Shown: positions 10,333 to 18,095 of the stretch, one piece after another
Layout: each line of letters opens with the position of its first letter
How positions within the stretch are numbered: the first letter of the stretch is position 1
Origin: Yersinia enterocolitica
GTDB taxonomy: Bacteria; Pseudomonadota; Gammaproteobacteria; Enterobacterales; Enterobacteriaceae
Direction: 5' to 3'
DNA length: 64,000 nucleotides
Assembly: GCA_002082245.2 (NCBI GenBank)
Contig: NBTC02000002.1
Span: 1,054,001 to 1,118,000, forward strand
Program-made: the position numbers and the translations under genes
Notes under the pieces: model-generated
What the model saw: the letters and a program-made list of their open reading frames with translations, nothing else
Told to the model about the DNA's origin: nothing
Databases searched by the model: none

Positions 10333-11232
10333 TCAGCCCCTTACCAAAGGACGTAACTGCTCTATATTTTTCTCCACAGCCAATTGTCCAGCGGCAATGG
10401 CTTCATCCGCCCGATGGAAATCCAGCATTGATATTTGTGGGCAGTAGGGCTGGATCAACACATCGGGAGGATCTCCTGCCATACGGTTACGTTTTAATCT
10501 GTTCTCCAATACCTGTATTGAGGTAGACATTATCTCCATGGCGCTGGGAACGGCCATCGTTGGATTACCTGACATATTGGTTATTCGTGCTTTTAAGCGC
10601 AAATGCCAACTTGCTGGCATCTCCGGGGGTTTACCTTCAGGAGATGATTGTGAGGAAAACAGATCTTGCCGAATCAGATGTGCATCATGTTGCAAATCAA
10701 CGGCAATCACAATGTCAGCGCCCATTGCTCTTGCCAAAGAAATAGGAACAGGATTGACTACTGCACCATCAACCAACCAATAGCTACCGAAGCGGACAGG
10801 AGAAAGCAATCCAGGCATGCTGCATGAAGCCCTAATTGCCTGTTTAATATCCCCCTCAGTAAGCCATAACTCACGGCCCGTCGTTAAGTTGGTTACAACA
10901 GACCCAAAGGGCAATTTACATTCAGTAATGTCCTGCACTTCAATTATTTGGTTTACAGCATTAAAAACCCGCTCACCCCGCAGTAATCCGCCACGACGCC
11001 AGGAGAAATCCATCAATCGAATAACATCCCAATATTTAAACGAACGAACCCAGCGTTCCATCACATTCAGGTGATCACTGGCATACGCTGCACCAACCAA
11101 GGCACCAACCGAACAACCGGCAACAACATCAACTTTGACGCCCATTCTTCCTAGCGCGTTAATGACCCCGATATGTGCCCATCCCTTCGCGGCACCCGCG
11201 CCAAGTGCCAGTCCAATCTTAATTTTTCTCAT
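10333..11232 (-). CDS. rssA: Patatin-like phospholipase family protein RssA
   Basis: A patatin-fold protein of about 299 residues (E. coli RssA has 301). The glycine-rich oxyanion loop GAGAAKGWAH is at residues 11-20, the nucleophile Ser41 in GCSVG, and the dyad Asp in LVDGAVVNPVP. I take the start at MRKIKIG (11232), as in E. coli; an ATG 15 bp further upstream is possible. No lipase substrate is established for the family member, and its link to RssB is genetic. It is the promoter-proximal gene of the rssA-rssB pair. Confidence 0.93.
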   Translation of the reverse strand: MRKIKIGLALGAGAAKGWAHIGVINALGRMGVKVDVVAGCSVGALVGAAYASDHLNVMERWVRSFKYWDVIRLMDFSWRRGGLLRGERVFNAVNQIIEVQDITECKLPFGSVVTNLTTGRELWLTEGDIKQAIRASCSMPGLLSPVRFGSYWLVDGAVVNPVPISLARAMGADIVIAVDLQHDAHLIRQDLFSSQSSPEGKPPEMPASWHLRLKARITNMSGNPTMAVPSAMEIMSTSIQVLENRLKRNRMAGDPPDVLIQPYCPQISMLDFHRADEAIAAGQLAVEKNIEQLRPLVRG

Positions 11233-11498
11233 TTTTATTTCGTCCATTTTCGATCAATTTGGCACTTTACCGCTCAACTAAATAAATCAGACTCTGATTT
11301 TGTTATCGACACTGCCGCTTGGCTCTTAACGCTAGCACGCAACAACTTAGCGCTCACTCAGAGGAAAAATCCATATTTACTCGCCAGTGCTATAACCCTA
11401 CTGATTGAACTATAGTTAACATTTATCCTTCTGGTAAATTGATACAAATAGTTTACATTTCATTACTAAGATATAGGCTGTAAGTGGAAGGATATACT

Positions 11499-11966
11499 GT
11501 GAATATTGAAATATGCCAAACCGATCTATTTAATCCAGATCTTATTGCATTAATTGCTCAATTAGATGCGTATCAAGAAGCACTCTATCCGGCTGAAAGT
11601 AATCATACAGAGTCGATTGAGAGTATGGCTCAGAAAAAAACATTCGTTTATATTGCAACACGACAAGGTCGCGCTGTGGGATGCGCCATTCTTTTCCAAC
11701 CCGAAAGTACATATCCTGAGATTAAGCGCGTTTTTGTCATCCCTGACTGCCGAGGTAATGGCATTGCGTCAATGCTAGTTACAGCACTGCTCGAAAAATC
11801 TATCTCTTTGAATTTAAAATATGTTTATTTGGAGACAGGGATTCATCAACCTGAAGCGGTAAAACTGTACCAGCGATTAGGCTTTGAATTTACGTCTGAA
11901 TTTGGTTGTTATCAATACGACCCACTTAGTTTCTATATGGTAAAAACAGTGGCTAGTTGTCACTAA
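11499..11966 (+). CDS. GNAT-family N-acetyltransferase
   Basis: A single-domain GNAT protein of 155 residues. The acetyl-CoA pyrophosphate loop is visible as VIPDCRGNGIASML (R-x-x-G-x-G/A type, about residues 82-95), preceded by the beta-4 strand EIKRVFV and followed by YVYLETG and the EAVKLYQRLGF helix typical of the fold. I choose the GTG at 11499 because GGAAGGA lies 6-7 bases before it; an upstream in-frame GTG at 11484 overlaps that ribosome-binding site and is unlikely. The substrate is unknown. It stands alone, divergent from rssA. Confidence 0.8.
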   Translation: MNIEICQTDLFNPDLIALIAQLDAYQEALYPAESNHTESIESMAQKKTFVYIATRQGRAVGCAILFQPESTYPEIKRVFVIPDCRGNGIASMLVTALLEKSISLNLKYVYLETGIHQPEAVKLYQRLGFEFTSEFGCYQYDPLSFYMVKTVASCH

Positions 11967-12273
11967 GTAAAAGATAAAACAGAGAGGTAGCACTCAGTTC
12001 ATTCAGTAACCGTTGCTATTTTTGACTTTATTGCTTTGACACTCGACATAACACAGCAAAATAGCCACTATAGTAGTGGCTATTCAGAGTAAATATTCGG
12101 AGTTAAGACAAATTAAAATATTTAATATTATCTAGTAATATAAGATTCAATAAATAGATAATCGCGTTACATGCTGTCATTTCACCGTTAGCTCTCGTGG
12201 GCTATAGTGTTATTAACTATAACTCGACCTTTCTCAGAATATTATGAATTCTTACGGATTATTTAGGAAATAA
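11967..12273. other. Non-coding AT-rich stretch, 3' part of the small-protein transcript
   Basis: No long gene. On the leftward strand this is the downstream part of the transcript that carries the 23-codon reading frame, ending at the hairpin at 12061-12083. A second 25-codon frame (leftward, from about 12180) starts with an ATG but has only a weak ribosome-binding site. Confidence 0.4.
12061..12083 (-). terminator. Hairpin, probable terminator of the leftward small-protein transcript
   Basis: ATAGCCACTA (12061-12070) and TAGTGGCTAT (12074-12083) are exact inverted copies around 3 nt. Read leftwards, the stem runs into TTTTGC; the T tract is short, so termination is likely but not certain. 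It may also serve the acetyltransferase gene from the other side. Confidence 0.5.
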
Positions 12274-12345
12274 TTAACCGTTAATAGTACCAAATGAGAC
12301 ACTCATTTTTTCGAACATAGCGATAACTTTATTGATCAGTTTCAT
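12274..12345 (-). CDS. Predicted CRP-controlled small protein (23 residues), AzuC-like
   Basis: A 23-codon frame begins MKLINKV, has Met10-Phe11, and ends SFGTING. Its ATG (12345) follows AGGAG at ideal spacing, unusually strong for a random frame. The first 13 residues would form an amphipathic helix (hydrophobic Leu3, Ile4, Val7, Ile8, Phe11 against Lys2, Lys6, Glu12, Lys13). From memory, E. coli AzuC (28 residues, a CRP-controlled membrane-associated small protein) shares Met-Lys-Leu at 1-3, Met-Phe at 10-11 and Phe at 18. This likeness over so short a length is suggestive only. Two perfect CRP sites lie upstream (12376-12391, 12434-12449) and a hairpin downstream (12061-12083). Confidence 0.6.
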   Translation of the reverse strand: MKLINKVIAMFEKMSVSFGTING

Positions 12346-12375
12346 GGGTTGCTCCTGTAAATATCATTATTTTTA

Positions 12376-12391
12376 TGTGATACACATCACA
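12376..12391. promoter_or_regulatory. CRP site, proximal
   Basis: TGTGATACACATCACA has both perfect half-sites, TGTGA and TCACA, with the 6-bp spacer. Its centre is 38 bp upstream of the small-protein start codon. Confidence 0.8.
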
Positions 12392-12433
12392 GTTATTAAG
12401 TTACTCCATAATGAAACGCCGGTCAACTATTTT

Positions 12434-12449
12434 TGTGAGCAACATCACA
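12434..12449. promoter_or_regulatory. CRP site, distal
   Basis: TGTGAGCAACATCACA again has both perfect half-sites. Its centre is 58 bp from the proximal site. On the leftward strand a TTGACC hexamer follows about 5-6 bp beyond it, so it could activate the small-protein promoter; it could also act rightwards on ychJ. Confidence 0.8.
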
Positions 12450-12614
12450 AAACTTAAGTTCACCCCATATCCCGCGCAAAATTATCAACTTTGAACCTCA
12501 TCCCGTGATTAGGTAAGATAAGGCCCTATTTGCCCCTATTTGATTGCCCGCCTTCTTCTGTTGCTGACCATTCATTCGCAGATAAGATGGCATTATTGGT
12601 TTTTCGGAGAAATT

Positions 12615-13079
12615 TTGTCAGAACAGTGCCCATGTGGCAGCAGCTTTGAATATCAACGATGCTGTGCGCCTTATATCCTTAACACGCAAGTTGCGGCCAA
12701 ACCTGTAATACTGATGCGCTCACGCTATAGCGCCTATGTAAAAAAGGATGCGGACTATCTGATTAAAACCTGGCATCCAGACTGCAAGGCACAAGAATGG
12801 CGAGATGGAATAATTCAAAGCTTCACCAATACTGTATGGCACGGATTAACAGTTATTGCAGAAACTACTGGCAGTCATGATGACGAAGCCTTTGTTGAGT
12901 TCATTGCCCGCTTTACTGATCCAAATAATATGCAGATAAGCACAATGCATGAACGTTCCCGCTTCCTTCGAATAAAAGAACACTGGTACTATATCGACGG
13001 AGTCCGGCCGTCGGTGGGTAGAAATGATATCTGTCCTTGCGGTTCAGGGAAAAAATATAAGAAATGCTGCGGGCATTAA
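12615..13079 (+). CDS. ychJ: YchJ, UPF0225 protein with two SEC-C metal-binding motifs
   Basis: The 154-residue protein has zinc-type cysteine motifs at both ends: CPCGS with a Cys-Cys pair near the N-terminus and [16 protein letters not shown] at the C-terminus, the motif also used by SecA. The middle is the NTF2-like YchJ domain (MRSRYSAY...DYLIKTWHP). I start at TTG 12615 because the protein then begins LSEQCPCGS, like E. coli MSQLCPCGS, and GGAGA precedes it by 5 bases. The upstream TTG at 12540 would add 25 residues not found in the family. Function is not known. It is followed by purU, as in E. coli. Confidence 0.9.
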   Translation: MSEQCPCGSSFEYQRCCAPYILNTQVAAKPVILMRSRYSAYVKKDADYLIKTWHPDCKAQEWRDGIIQSFTNTVWHGLTVIAETTGSHDDEAFVEFIARFTDPNNMQISTMHERSRFLRIKEHWYYIDGVRPSVGRNDICPCGSGKKYKKCCGH

Positions 13080-13160
13080 CAGTAAAATCGTTTCATTACG
13101 GACCGTAGCATCAAACATTTACATAACATCAAGTACTGTTAAGACAGGATTTACCACCTT

Positions 13161-14009
13161 ATGCCACACCAGAATGTACAAAAGAAAGTGTTACGCACTA
13201 TATGCCCTGACGCTAAAGGCTTAATCGCAAAAATTACCAATATTTGTTACAAGCACCAGTTGAATATCGTGCAGAATAATGAATTTGTTGATCATCTGAC
13301 TGGCCGCTTTTTCATGCGTACAGAGCTTGAAGGTATTTTTAACGATACTACCCTGCTGGCAGACTTAGATGATGCTTTACCCGAAGGCACCAACCGCGAA
13401 TTACATACCGCAGGGCGTCGCCGTATTGTCATTATGGTCACCAAAGAAGCACATTGCCTCGGCGACTTATTAATGAAGAGTGCCTATGGTGGTCTGGATG
13501 TTGAAATTGCGGCGGTGATTGGCAATCATGATGCACTACAGAATTTAGTGGAGCGCTTTGATATCCCTTTCCATCTCATCAGCCACGAAGGTTTGACTCG
13601 TGATCAACATGACCAACGTCTGATTGAGCAAATTGAACAATACCAACCAGACTACGTGGTTCTGGCCAAATATATGCGGGTGCTAACACCAGCCTTTGTT
13701 CAACACTTCCCTTACCAGATTATTAATATCCACCACTCATTCTTGCCTGCATTTATCGGTGCTCGCCCTTATCACCAGGCTTATGAGCGGGGGGTGAAAA
13801 TTATTGGTGCCACGGCTCACTATGTAAACGATAGCCTGGATGAAGGCCCAATCATCATGCAAGATGTTATTCACGTCGATCATTCGTACACGGCTGAAGA
13901 TATGATGCGAGCCGGGCGAGATGTGGAAAAAAACGTTCTGAGCCGTGCTCTGTATCGTGTTTTAGCACAACGTGTTTTTGTTTACGGTAACCGCACCGTT
14001 ATCCTGTAA
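13161..14009 (+). CDS. purU: Formyltetrahydrofolate deformylase PurU
   Basis: The 282-residue enzyme hydrolyses 10-formyl-THF to formate and THF, supplying formate for PurT and balancing one-carbon units. Residues 1 to about 85 are an ACT regulatory domain (VLRTICPDAKGLIAKITNICYKHQLNI). About 90-280 is a formyltransferase fold with the catalytic Asn-His region in IINIHHSFLPAF and the Asp in DEGPII. In E. coli PurU the ACT domain senses methionine and glycine. The length matches E. coli (280). No terminator is obvious before the tRNA promoter. Confidence 0.97.
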   Translation: MPHQNVQKKVLRTICPDAKGLIAKITNICYKHQLNIVQNNEFVDHLTGRFFMRTELEGIFNDTTLLADLDDALPEGTNRELHTAGRRRIVIMVTKEAHCLGDLLMKSAYGGLDVEIAAVIGNHDALQNLVERFDIPFHLISHEGLTRDQHDQRLIEQIEQYQPDYVVLAKYMRVLTPAFVQHFPYQIINIHHSFLPAFIGARPYHQAYERGVKIIGATAHYVNDSLDEGPIIMQDVIHVDHSYTAEDMMRAGRDVEKNVLSRALYRVLAQRVFVYGNRTVIL

Positions 14010-14096
14010 GCGCGCAATAAACAGATGTTTTTTGCCCAGATAAACATCGTCAAGAACAAAAAAGCACCGAACAACTTATTTTTTTCATTTCAAGTC

Positions 14097-14131
14097 TTTA
14101 CAGGGGCGCTTCATTTGATATGATGCGCCCC
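14097..14131 (+). promoter_or_regulatory. tRNA-Tyr operon promoter with GC-rich discriminator
   Basis: TTTACA (14097-14102), 16 bp, TATGAT (14119-14124), then GCGCCCC (14125-14131). The spacing and discriminator match E. coli tyrT. The GC-rich discriminator is the known basis of stringent (ppGpp) control there. Confidence 0.9.
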
Positions 14132-14168
14132 GCTTACCAAGACAGTATTGATAAGCAGTTAGGCCAGT

Positions 14169-14253
<85 letters not shown>

Positions 14254-14311
14254 TTTTTACCTTGAACTTTAAACTTATCCGCAAATTAATAAATCGAGAT
14301 GAGCATTTAAG

Positions 14312-14330
14312 GGGAAGGTAAGAACCTTCG
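14312..14330 (+). repeat. Inverted T-arm motif between the two tRNA-Tyr genes
   Basis: GGGAAGG-TAA-GAACCTTCG is nearly the reverse complement of the T-arm and 3' acceptor strand of the flanking tRNAs (GGGAAGG-ATTC-GAACCTTCG). The same motif recurs at 14531-14549 and 14701-14719. Confidence 0.75.
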
Positions 14331-14388
14331 ACAAGGTAGCATCACAGATACGGCCAAGTATCTTAGTAATAAAAACCACAAATTCAGT

Positions 14389-14460
<72 letters not shown>

Positions 14461-14473
<13 letters not shown>

Positions 14474-14900
14474 TCTCCTAGAGTTATTCCAACCCAATAA
14501 AAATAATAAGAATCAAAGATACTGCCATCAGGGAAGGTAAGAACCTTCGACAAGGTTCGCGCCGAGCGTAGCGAGACAACGACGCGCAGCAGCGGCCCGA
14601 AGGGTGAGGAACGCAGTGACGAATAATCCTTCCCCCACCACCATCTCCTAGAGTTATTCCAACCCAATAAAAACAATAAAAATCAAAGATATTACCATCA
14701 GGGAAGGTAAGAACCTTCGACAAGGTTCGCGCCGAGCGTAGCGAGACAACGACGCGCAGCGGCGGCCCGAAGGGTGAGGAACGCAGTGACGAATAATCCT
14801 TCCCCCACCACCATCTCCTAGAGTTATTCTAATCCAATAAAAACAATAAAAATCAAAGATATTGCCATCAGGGAAGGTCGCCGAGGGTAGCGATACAACC
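14461..14900 (+). repeat. rtT-like tandem repeats, 170-bp period, downstream of tRNA-Tyr
   Basis: Unit 1 is 14461-14630 and unit 2 is 14631-14800; they differ at about five positions. Unit 3 starts at 14801, lacks about 21 bp after GGGAAGGT and decays near 14900. Each unit begins with the tRNA tail (TCCCCCACCACCA), so tRNA 3' ends are repeated at 14631 and 14801. Units 1 and 2 also contain the inverted T-arm motif and a GC-rich segment. E. coli tyrT is followed by comparable rtT repeats of 178 bp that give a small RNA. Reading frames found here on the other strand are products of the repetition. Confidence 0.9.
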
Positions 14901-14920
14901 GGCTAATAGTCTAGATAGTT

Positions 14921-15781
14921 TTATACCATCGTATGAATGTACTCAATAAGTCTATTTAATACACTTGAATGTGAGCGTGATTTATAAAAATATAACTTAT
15001 TCTCACTTTCAAAACTGGCTAAATTTATAAAATCCAGTTTAGAATCACCATTAAAATCATCCATTATTGAATCTGTAATACATATATAGCGACCAGAGTA
15101 AATAAAGTTTAGGCAGCAAGCCAGGTTATCCACCTGCCTAACACTAACTTTATCATGTTGTTTTTTAACTGATTCTTCAAGATTCTTAACAAAGTCACTT
15201 CTATATAGTGTCGGGTTGCACAACCAAACATTCTTGTGGAGAATATTTATAATATCTTGACTTTCATTTATTATATCTTTGCGTCCATAGATACCGAAAC
15301 CACTGTCTGGCACTTCATTTAACAACGTAAATCTTTCGCTAGAGATTTTTTCTGATGACAGGATAAGTGAATTTCCATCATAGTCTCCAATTTCATCAAT
15401 ATTTTCATAGTAAAATTTAATTATATTAGCTTGAATGTTATTCTTTTCTGCCTCCCGATAGAGTTTTGTCAAGTTCTCACTTTTACCCCAATCGTAGTAA
15501 ATATTGATGACATTCGATACGTGCCCAGTAAGGTGTTTTTTTGTGATTTCTTTTTCTTGCTGATATAAATCTTTTAGATCATTATATAAAATCTCACCAT
15601 CCCTTGTTAAACTCATACCAAATTTCTCTCTTTTAAAAAGTTTTTTTCCTATTATATTTTCAAAGTCTTTGATCGACTTTGCTACCGGAGGTGTAGTCCT
15701 GTTCATCACCCTTGCGGCCTTACTCAGCGAGCCATTTTCGACTACGGCCATAAAAGCCTCTAGCTTTCGAGATAGAAACAT
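14921..15781 (-). CDS. LysR-family transcriptional regulator, AT-rich, probably acquired
   Basis: A 286-residue LysR-type protein. The winged helix-turn-helix is clear at residues 1 to about 60 (RKLEAFMAVVENGSLSKAARVMNRTTPPVAKSIKDFE). The rest is a divergent effector domain rich in Asn, Ile, Lys and Asp, which I cannot match to a named regulator. Its base composition is much more AT-rich than the flanking core genes. It sits directly after the tRNA-Tyr repeats, a common landing site for foreign DNA. Overlapping dyads (15821-15840) lie 40-60 bp before the ATG and could be its own operator. H-NS silencing would be expected. Regulated genes are not identifiable here. Confidence 0.85.
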   Translation of the reverse strand: MFLSRKLEAFMAVVENGSLSKAARVMNRTTPPVAKSIKDFENIIGKKLFKREKFGMSLTRDGEILYNDLKDLYQQEKEITKKHLTGHVSNVINIYYDWGKSENLTKLYREAEKNNIQANIIKFYYENIDEIGDYDGNSLILSSEKISSERFTLLNEVPDSGFGIYGRKDIINESQDIINILHKNVWLCNPTLYRSDFVKNLEESVKKQHDKVSVRQVDNLACCLNFIYSGRYICITDSIMDDFNGDSKLDFINLASFESENKLYFYKSRSHSSVLNRLIEYIHTMV

Positions 15782-16533
15782 AATTCACTAATCCTTTGCG
15801 TAAAAATTTATCAGAAAAAATGACAGGCATGTCAACATGCACAAGGCTAGCTGTAGATAACATTCAACATTAAATAAGTTTATTATATAAATTGCATTTA
15901 AAATAATTGAAAGGTAAATTATAAAAATTTATTACTGCGTAGAAATTAATACTTTGATGTCGTTTTTTACGAAAAAACTGTAAGACTCTGTCTATTAGCA
16001 TCTCAACATTACACATATTTCTAACAGACAACCATTCGTAGTTCTATGATATTTAATAACTATTTTTTATCCACCCCGTTACAAAATCAGTTAACATACG
16101 TAGCTGGAATCGGATAGCTCTGGTAGTTAAAATGAATAACTCCATTGCAAAGAATAAAAAAACGATATTTTCACCCTTTAACTTTCAAGGTGGTTACACC
16201 GCTAATAACCCTGCACTACATTCACAAAAAATATATAATTTGAATTTACAATTGATATTTACAAATACAAAACCACCGTTCACGTTTTATTTTAATAGTG
16301 GTCACTTCCAGATAATTAATTTAAAGCATAAATAGATATCTGAATGGCGACTTAAATTTTAATAGCTATAAATGGCAAATAGAATTACCAACTAAATTCA
16401 TTGGTATTATTTTATTTCACTTTCGTTATCAATCGGTATTATCCAATTTCTTTATTCTTTACCTGTGCGTTACATTTTTATTCAGTATCTGCTAATATCT
16501 GAAATCATTTTTATCGAATAAACGGTGCTAACC
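15782..16533. other. AT-rich non-coding stretch beside the LysR gene
   Basis: About 750 bp of very AT-rich DNA with no convincing gene. A 67-codon frame (16132-16335) has no ribosome-binding site and no recognisable product. It may be a remnant of the acquired segment carrying the LysR gene. The right end holds the xthA leader. Confidence 0.5.
15821..15840. promoter_or_regulatory. Overlapping dyads upstream of the AT-rich LysR gene
   Basis: TGACAGGCATGTCA (15821-15834) and GCATGTCAACATGC (15827-15840) are two interlocking inverted repeats. The position suits a LysR autoregulatory site. Confidence 0.45.
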
Positions 16534-17340
16534 ATGAAGTTTGTCTCTTTTAATATCAATGGCCTACGTGCTCGACCACATCAACTAGCGGCGATAATCG
16601 AGCAACATCAACCAGAGGTTATCGGCCTTCAGGAAACGAAAGTACATGATGATATGTTTCCCCTTGAGGATGTCAGTCAGCATGGTTACCACGTTTTTTA
16701 TCATGGGCAAAAAGGTCATTATGGTGTGGCGCTGTTAACCAAAAATGAACCATTGGCTGTTCGTCGTGGCTTCCCTACTGATGAAGAAGATGCTCAACGT
16801 CGTATTATAATGGCTGATATTGCAACGCCAAATGGTCCTCTCACTGTTATTAATGGCTATTTCCCCCAAGGAGAAAGCCGTGATCACCCCATAAAATTCC
16901 CAGCAAAAGAGCGTTTTTATGCTGACTTACAACAATATCTGGAACAACAACTTTCAGCAGATGCTCAGGTACTGATTATGGGGGATTTAAATATTAGTCC
17001 AACTGACCTGGATATTGGTATTGGCGAAGAGAGCCGTAAACGTTGGCTGCGCACAGGTAAGTGTTCATTTCTGCCTGAAGAGCGTGCCTGGCTGGAACGT
17101 TTACAAAACTGGGGGCTGGTTGATACATTCCGTGCAGCTAATCCTGAGTGTAACAATCAATTTTCGTGGTTTGATTATCGCTCCCGTGGTTTTGATGAGA
17201 ATAGAGGCCTGCGTATAGATTTATTGTTGGCAAGTCAGCCACTGGCTACCCGCTGCGTTGCGACAGGAATTGATTATGCAATTCGCGGCATGGAAAAACC
17301 CTCAGACCACGCGCCAGTATGGTCTGAATTCGCGCTCTGA
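16534..17340 (+). CDS. xthA: Exonuclease III (AP endonuclease)
   Basis: The 268-residue enzyme, the same length as E. coli XthA, cleaves 5' of abasic sites and removes 3' blocks in base excision repair. The Mg-dependent active site is intact: Glu34 in LQETKV, the [12 protein letters not shown] motif, RIDLLLA and the catalytic His in SDHAPVW. The ATG at 16534 begins [12 protein letters not shown] as in E. coli; a GTG three codons earlier is not needed. It is followed 25 bp later by nudG, so the two may be co-transcribed. Confidence 0.97.
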   Translation: MKFVSFNINGLRARPHQLAAIIEQHQPEVIGLQETKVHDDMFPLEDVSQHGYHVFYHGQKGHYGVALLTKNEPLAVRRGFPTDEEDAQRRIIMADIATPNGPLTVINGYFPQGESRDHPIKFPAKERFYADLQQYLEQQLSADAQVLIMGDLNISPTDLDIGIGEESRKRWLRTGKCSFLPEERAWLERLQNWGLVDTFRAANPECNNQFSWFDYRSRGFDENRGLRIDLLLASQPLATRCVATGIDYAIRGMEKPSDHAPVWSEFAL

Positions 17341-17365
17341 TGACATAAGTGGAGGCCCTATCAAA

Positions 17366-17800
17366 ATGGGCCTACCACTTACCAATACGCGACCAAAGCT
17401 GGGTAAACAAAAAATGATTGATGTTGTCGCCGCCATTATTGAACAAAATGGTAAGATTCTGCTGGCTCAGCGGGACTCATGCCGTGATCAGGCCGGTTTG
17501 TGGGAGTTTCCTGGAGGGAAAGTTGAGGCGGGAGAGAACCAACCTCAGGCTCTGATACGTGAACTGGCCGAAGAGTTAAATATTGAGGCATCAGTGACCC
17601 GATATATCGCCACCAACCAATGGGATTCAGATAAACAGACCATCAGATTGCATGCCTGGCTCGTTGAGAGTTTCAGCGGCAAGCTAGCATTGCATTGTCA
17701 CTCCGCAGTGGTCTGGTTGGCACCAGAGGAGGCTTACCGTTACCCTCTGGCACCCGCCGATGTTCCGCTTTTAGATGCGTTTATTGCCCAGAAACGTTAG
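17366..17800 (+). CDS. nudG: Nudix hydrolase NudG-type, (d)CTP pyrophosphohydrolase
   Basis: A Nudix protein of 144 residues from the ATG at 17366 (GGAGG 10 bases upstream), or 128 from the ATG at 17414, where E. coli NudG (MKMIEVVAAI) would align. The Nudix box is clear in GGKVEAGENQPQALIRELAEELNI, with all Glu residues. Asn stands where the consensus has the last Gly. E. coli NudG hydrolyses modified pyrimidine nucleotides such as 5-hydroxy-CTP and 5-methyl-dCTP. The context nudG-ynjH-topB agrees. Which start is used cannot be settled from sequence. Confidence 0.9.
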   Translation: MGLPLTNTRPKLGKQKMIDVVAAIIEQNGKILLAQRDSCRDQAGLWEFPGGKVEAGENQPQALIRELAEELNIEASVTRYIATNQWDSDKQTIRLHAWLVESFSGKLALHCHSAVVWLAPEEAYRYPLAPADVPLLDAFIAQKR

Positions 17801-17804
17801 CCTG

Positions 17805-18095
17805 TTACCTGGTCAACCGCTTCCAAATCAATGGATTGGTACCGATCACACTGCTATCACGCACACACTGCAACACTTCACCTTCAACTCGCAATACAGC
17901 ACCTTCAGAATAATTCTGATTTTGATAGACACAACAGCGAGTGCACGGATTATTATTCGTGTTGCGATTTGATGAGTTATTCCATATTTCAGGTGGCAAA
18001 GGAACAACAACATCGACATTGTTACGATTGGCCATCGCCGCAGCAGAAATAAGCGAGGCAAAACCAATACAACCTAGCAATAACAATATTCTCAT
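17805..18095 (-). CDS. ynjH: YnjH-type periplasmic protein (DUF1496)
   Basis: A 96-residue secreted protein with a signal peptide (about residues 1-22, ending Ala-Ala-Ala-Met-Ala), then the DUF1496 pattern: [36 protein letters not shown] and [11 protein letters not shown]. coli YnjH carries the same motifs. Four cysteines suggest disulphides or metal binding. Its ATG overlaps the topB stop (ATGA), so it is translated from the topB transcript. Function unknown. Confidence 0.88.
   Translation of the reverse strand: MRILLLLGCIGFASLISAAAMANRNNVDVVVPLPPEIWNNSSNRNTNNNPCTRCCVYQNQNYSEGAVLRVEGEVLQCVRDSSVIGTNPLIWKRLTR

Noticed and set aside
16132..16335. 67-codon frame MNNSIAKNKK...
   Set aside because: No ribosome-binding site, AT-rich composition, no recognisable domain; left as non-coding remnant DNA.
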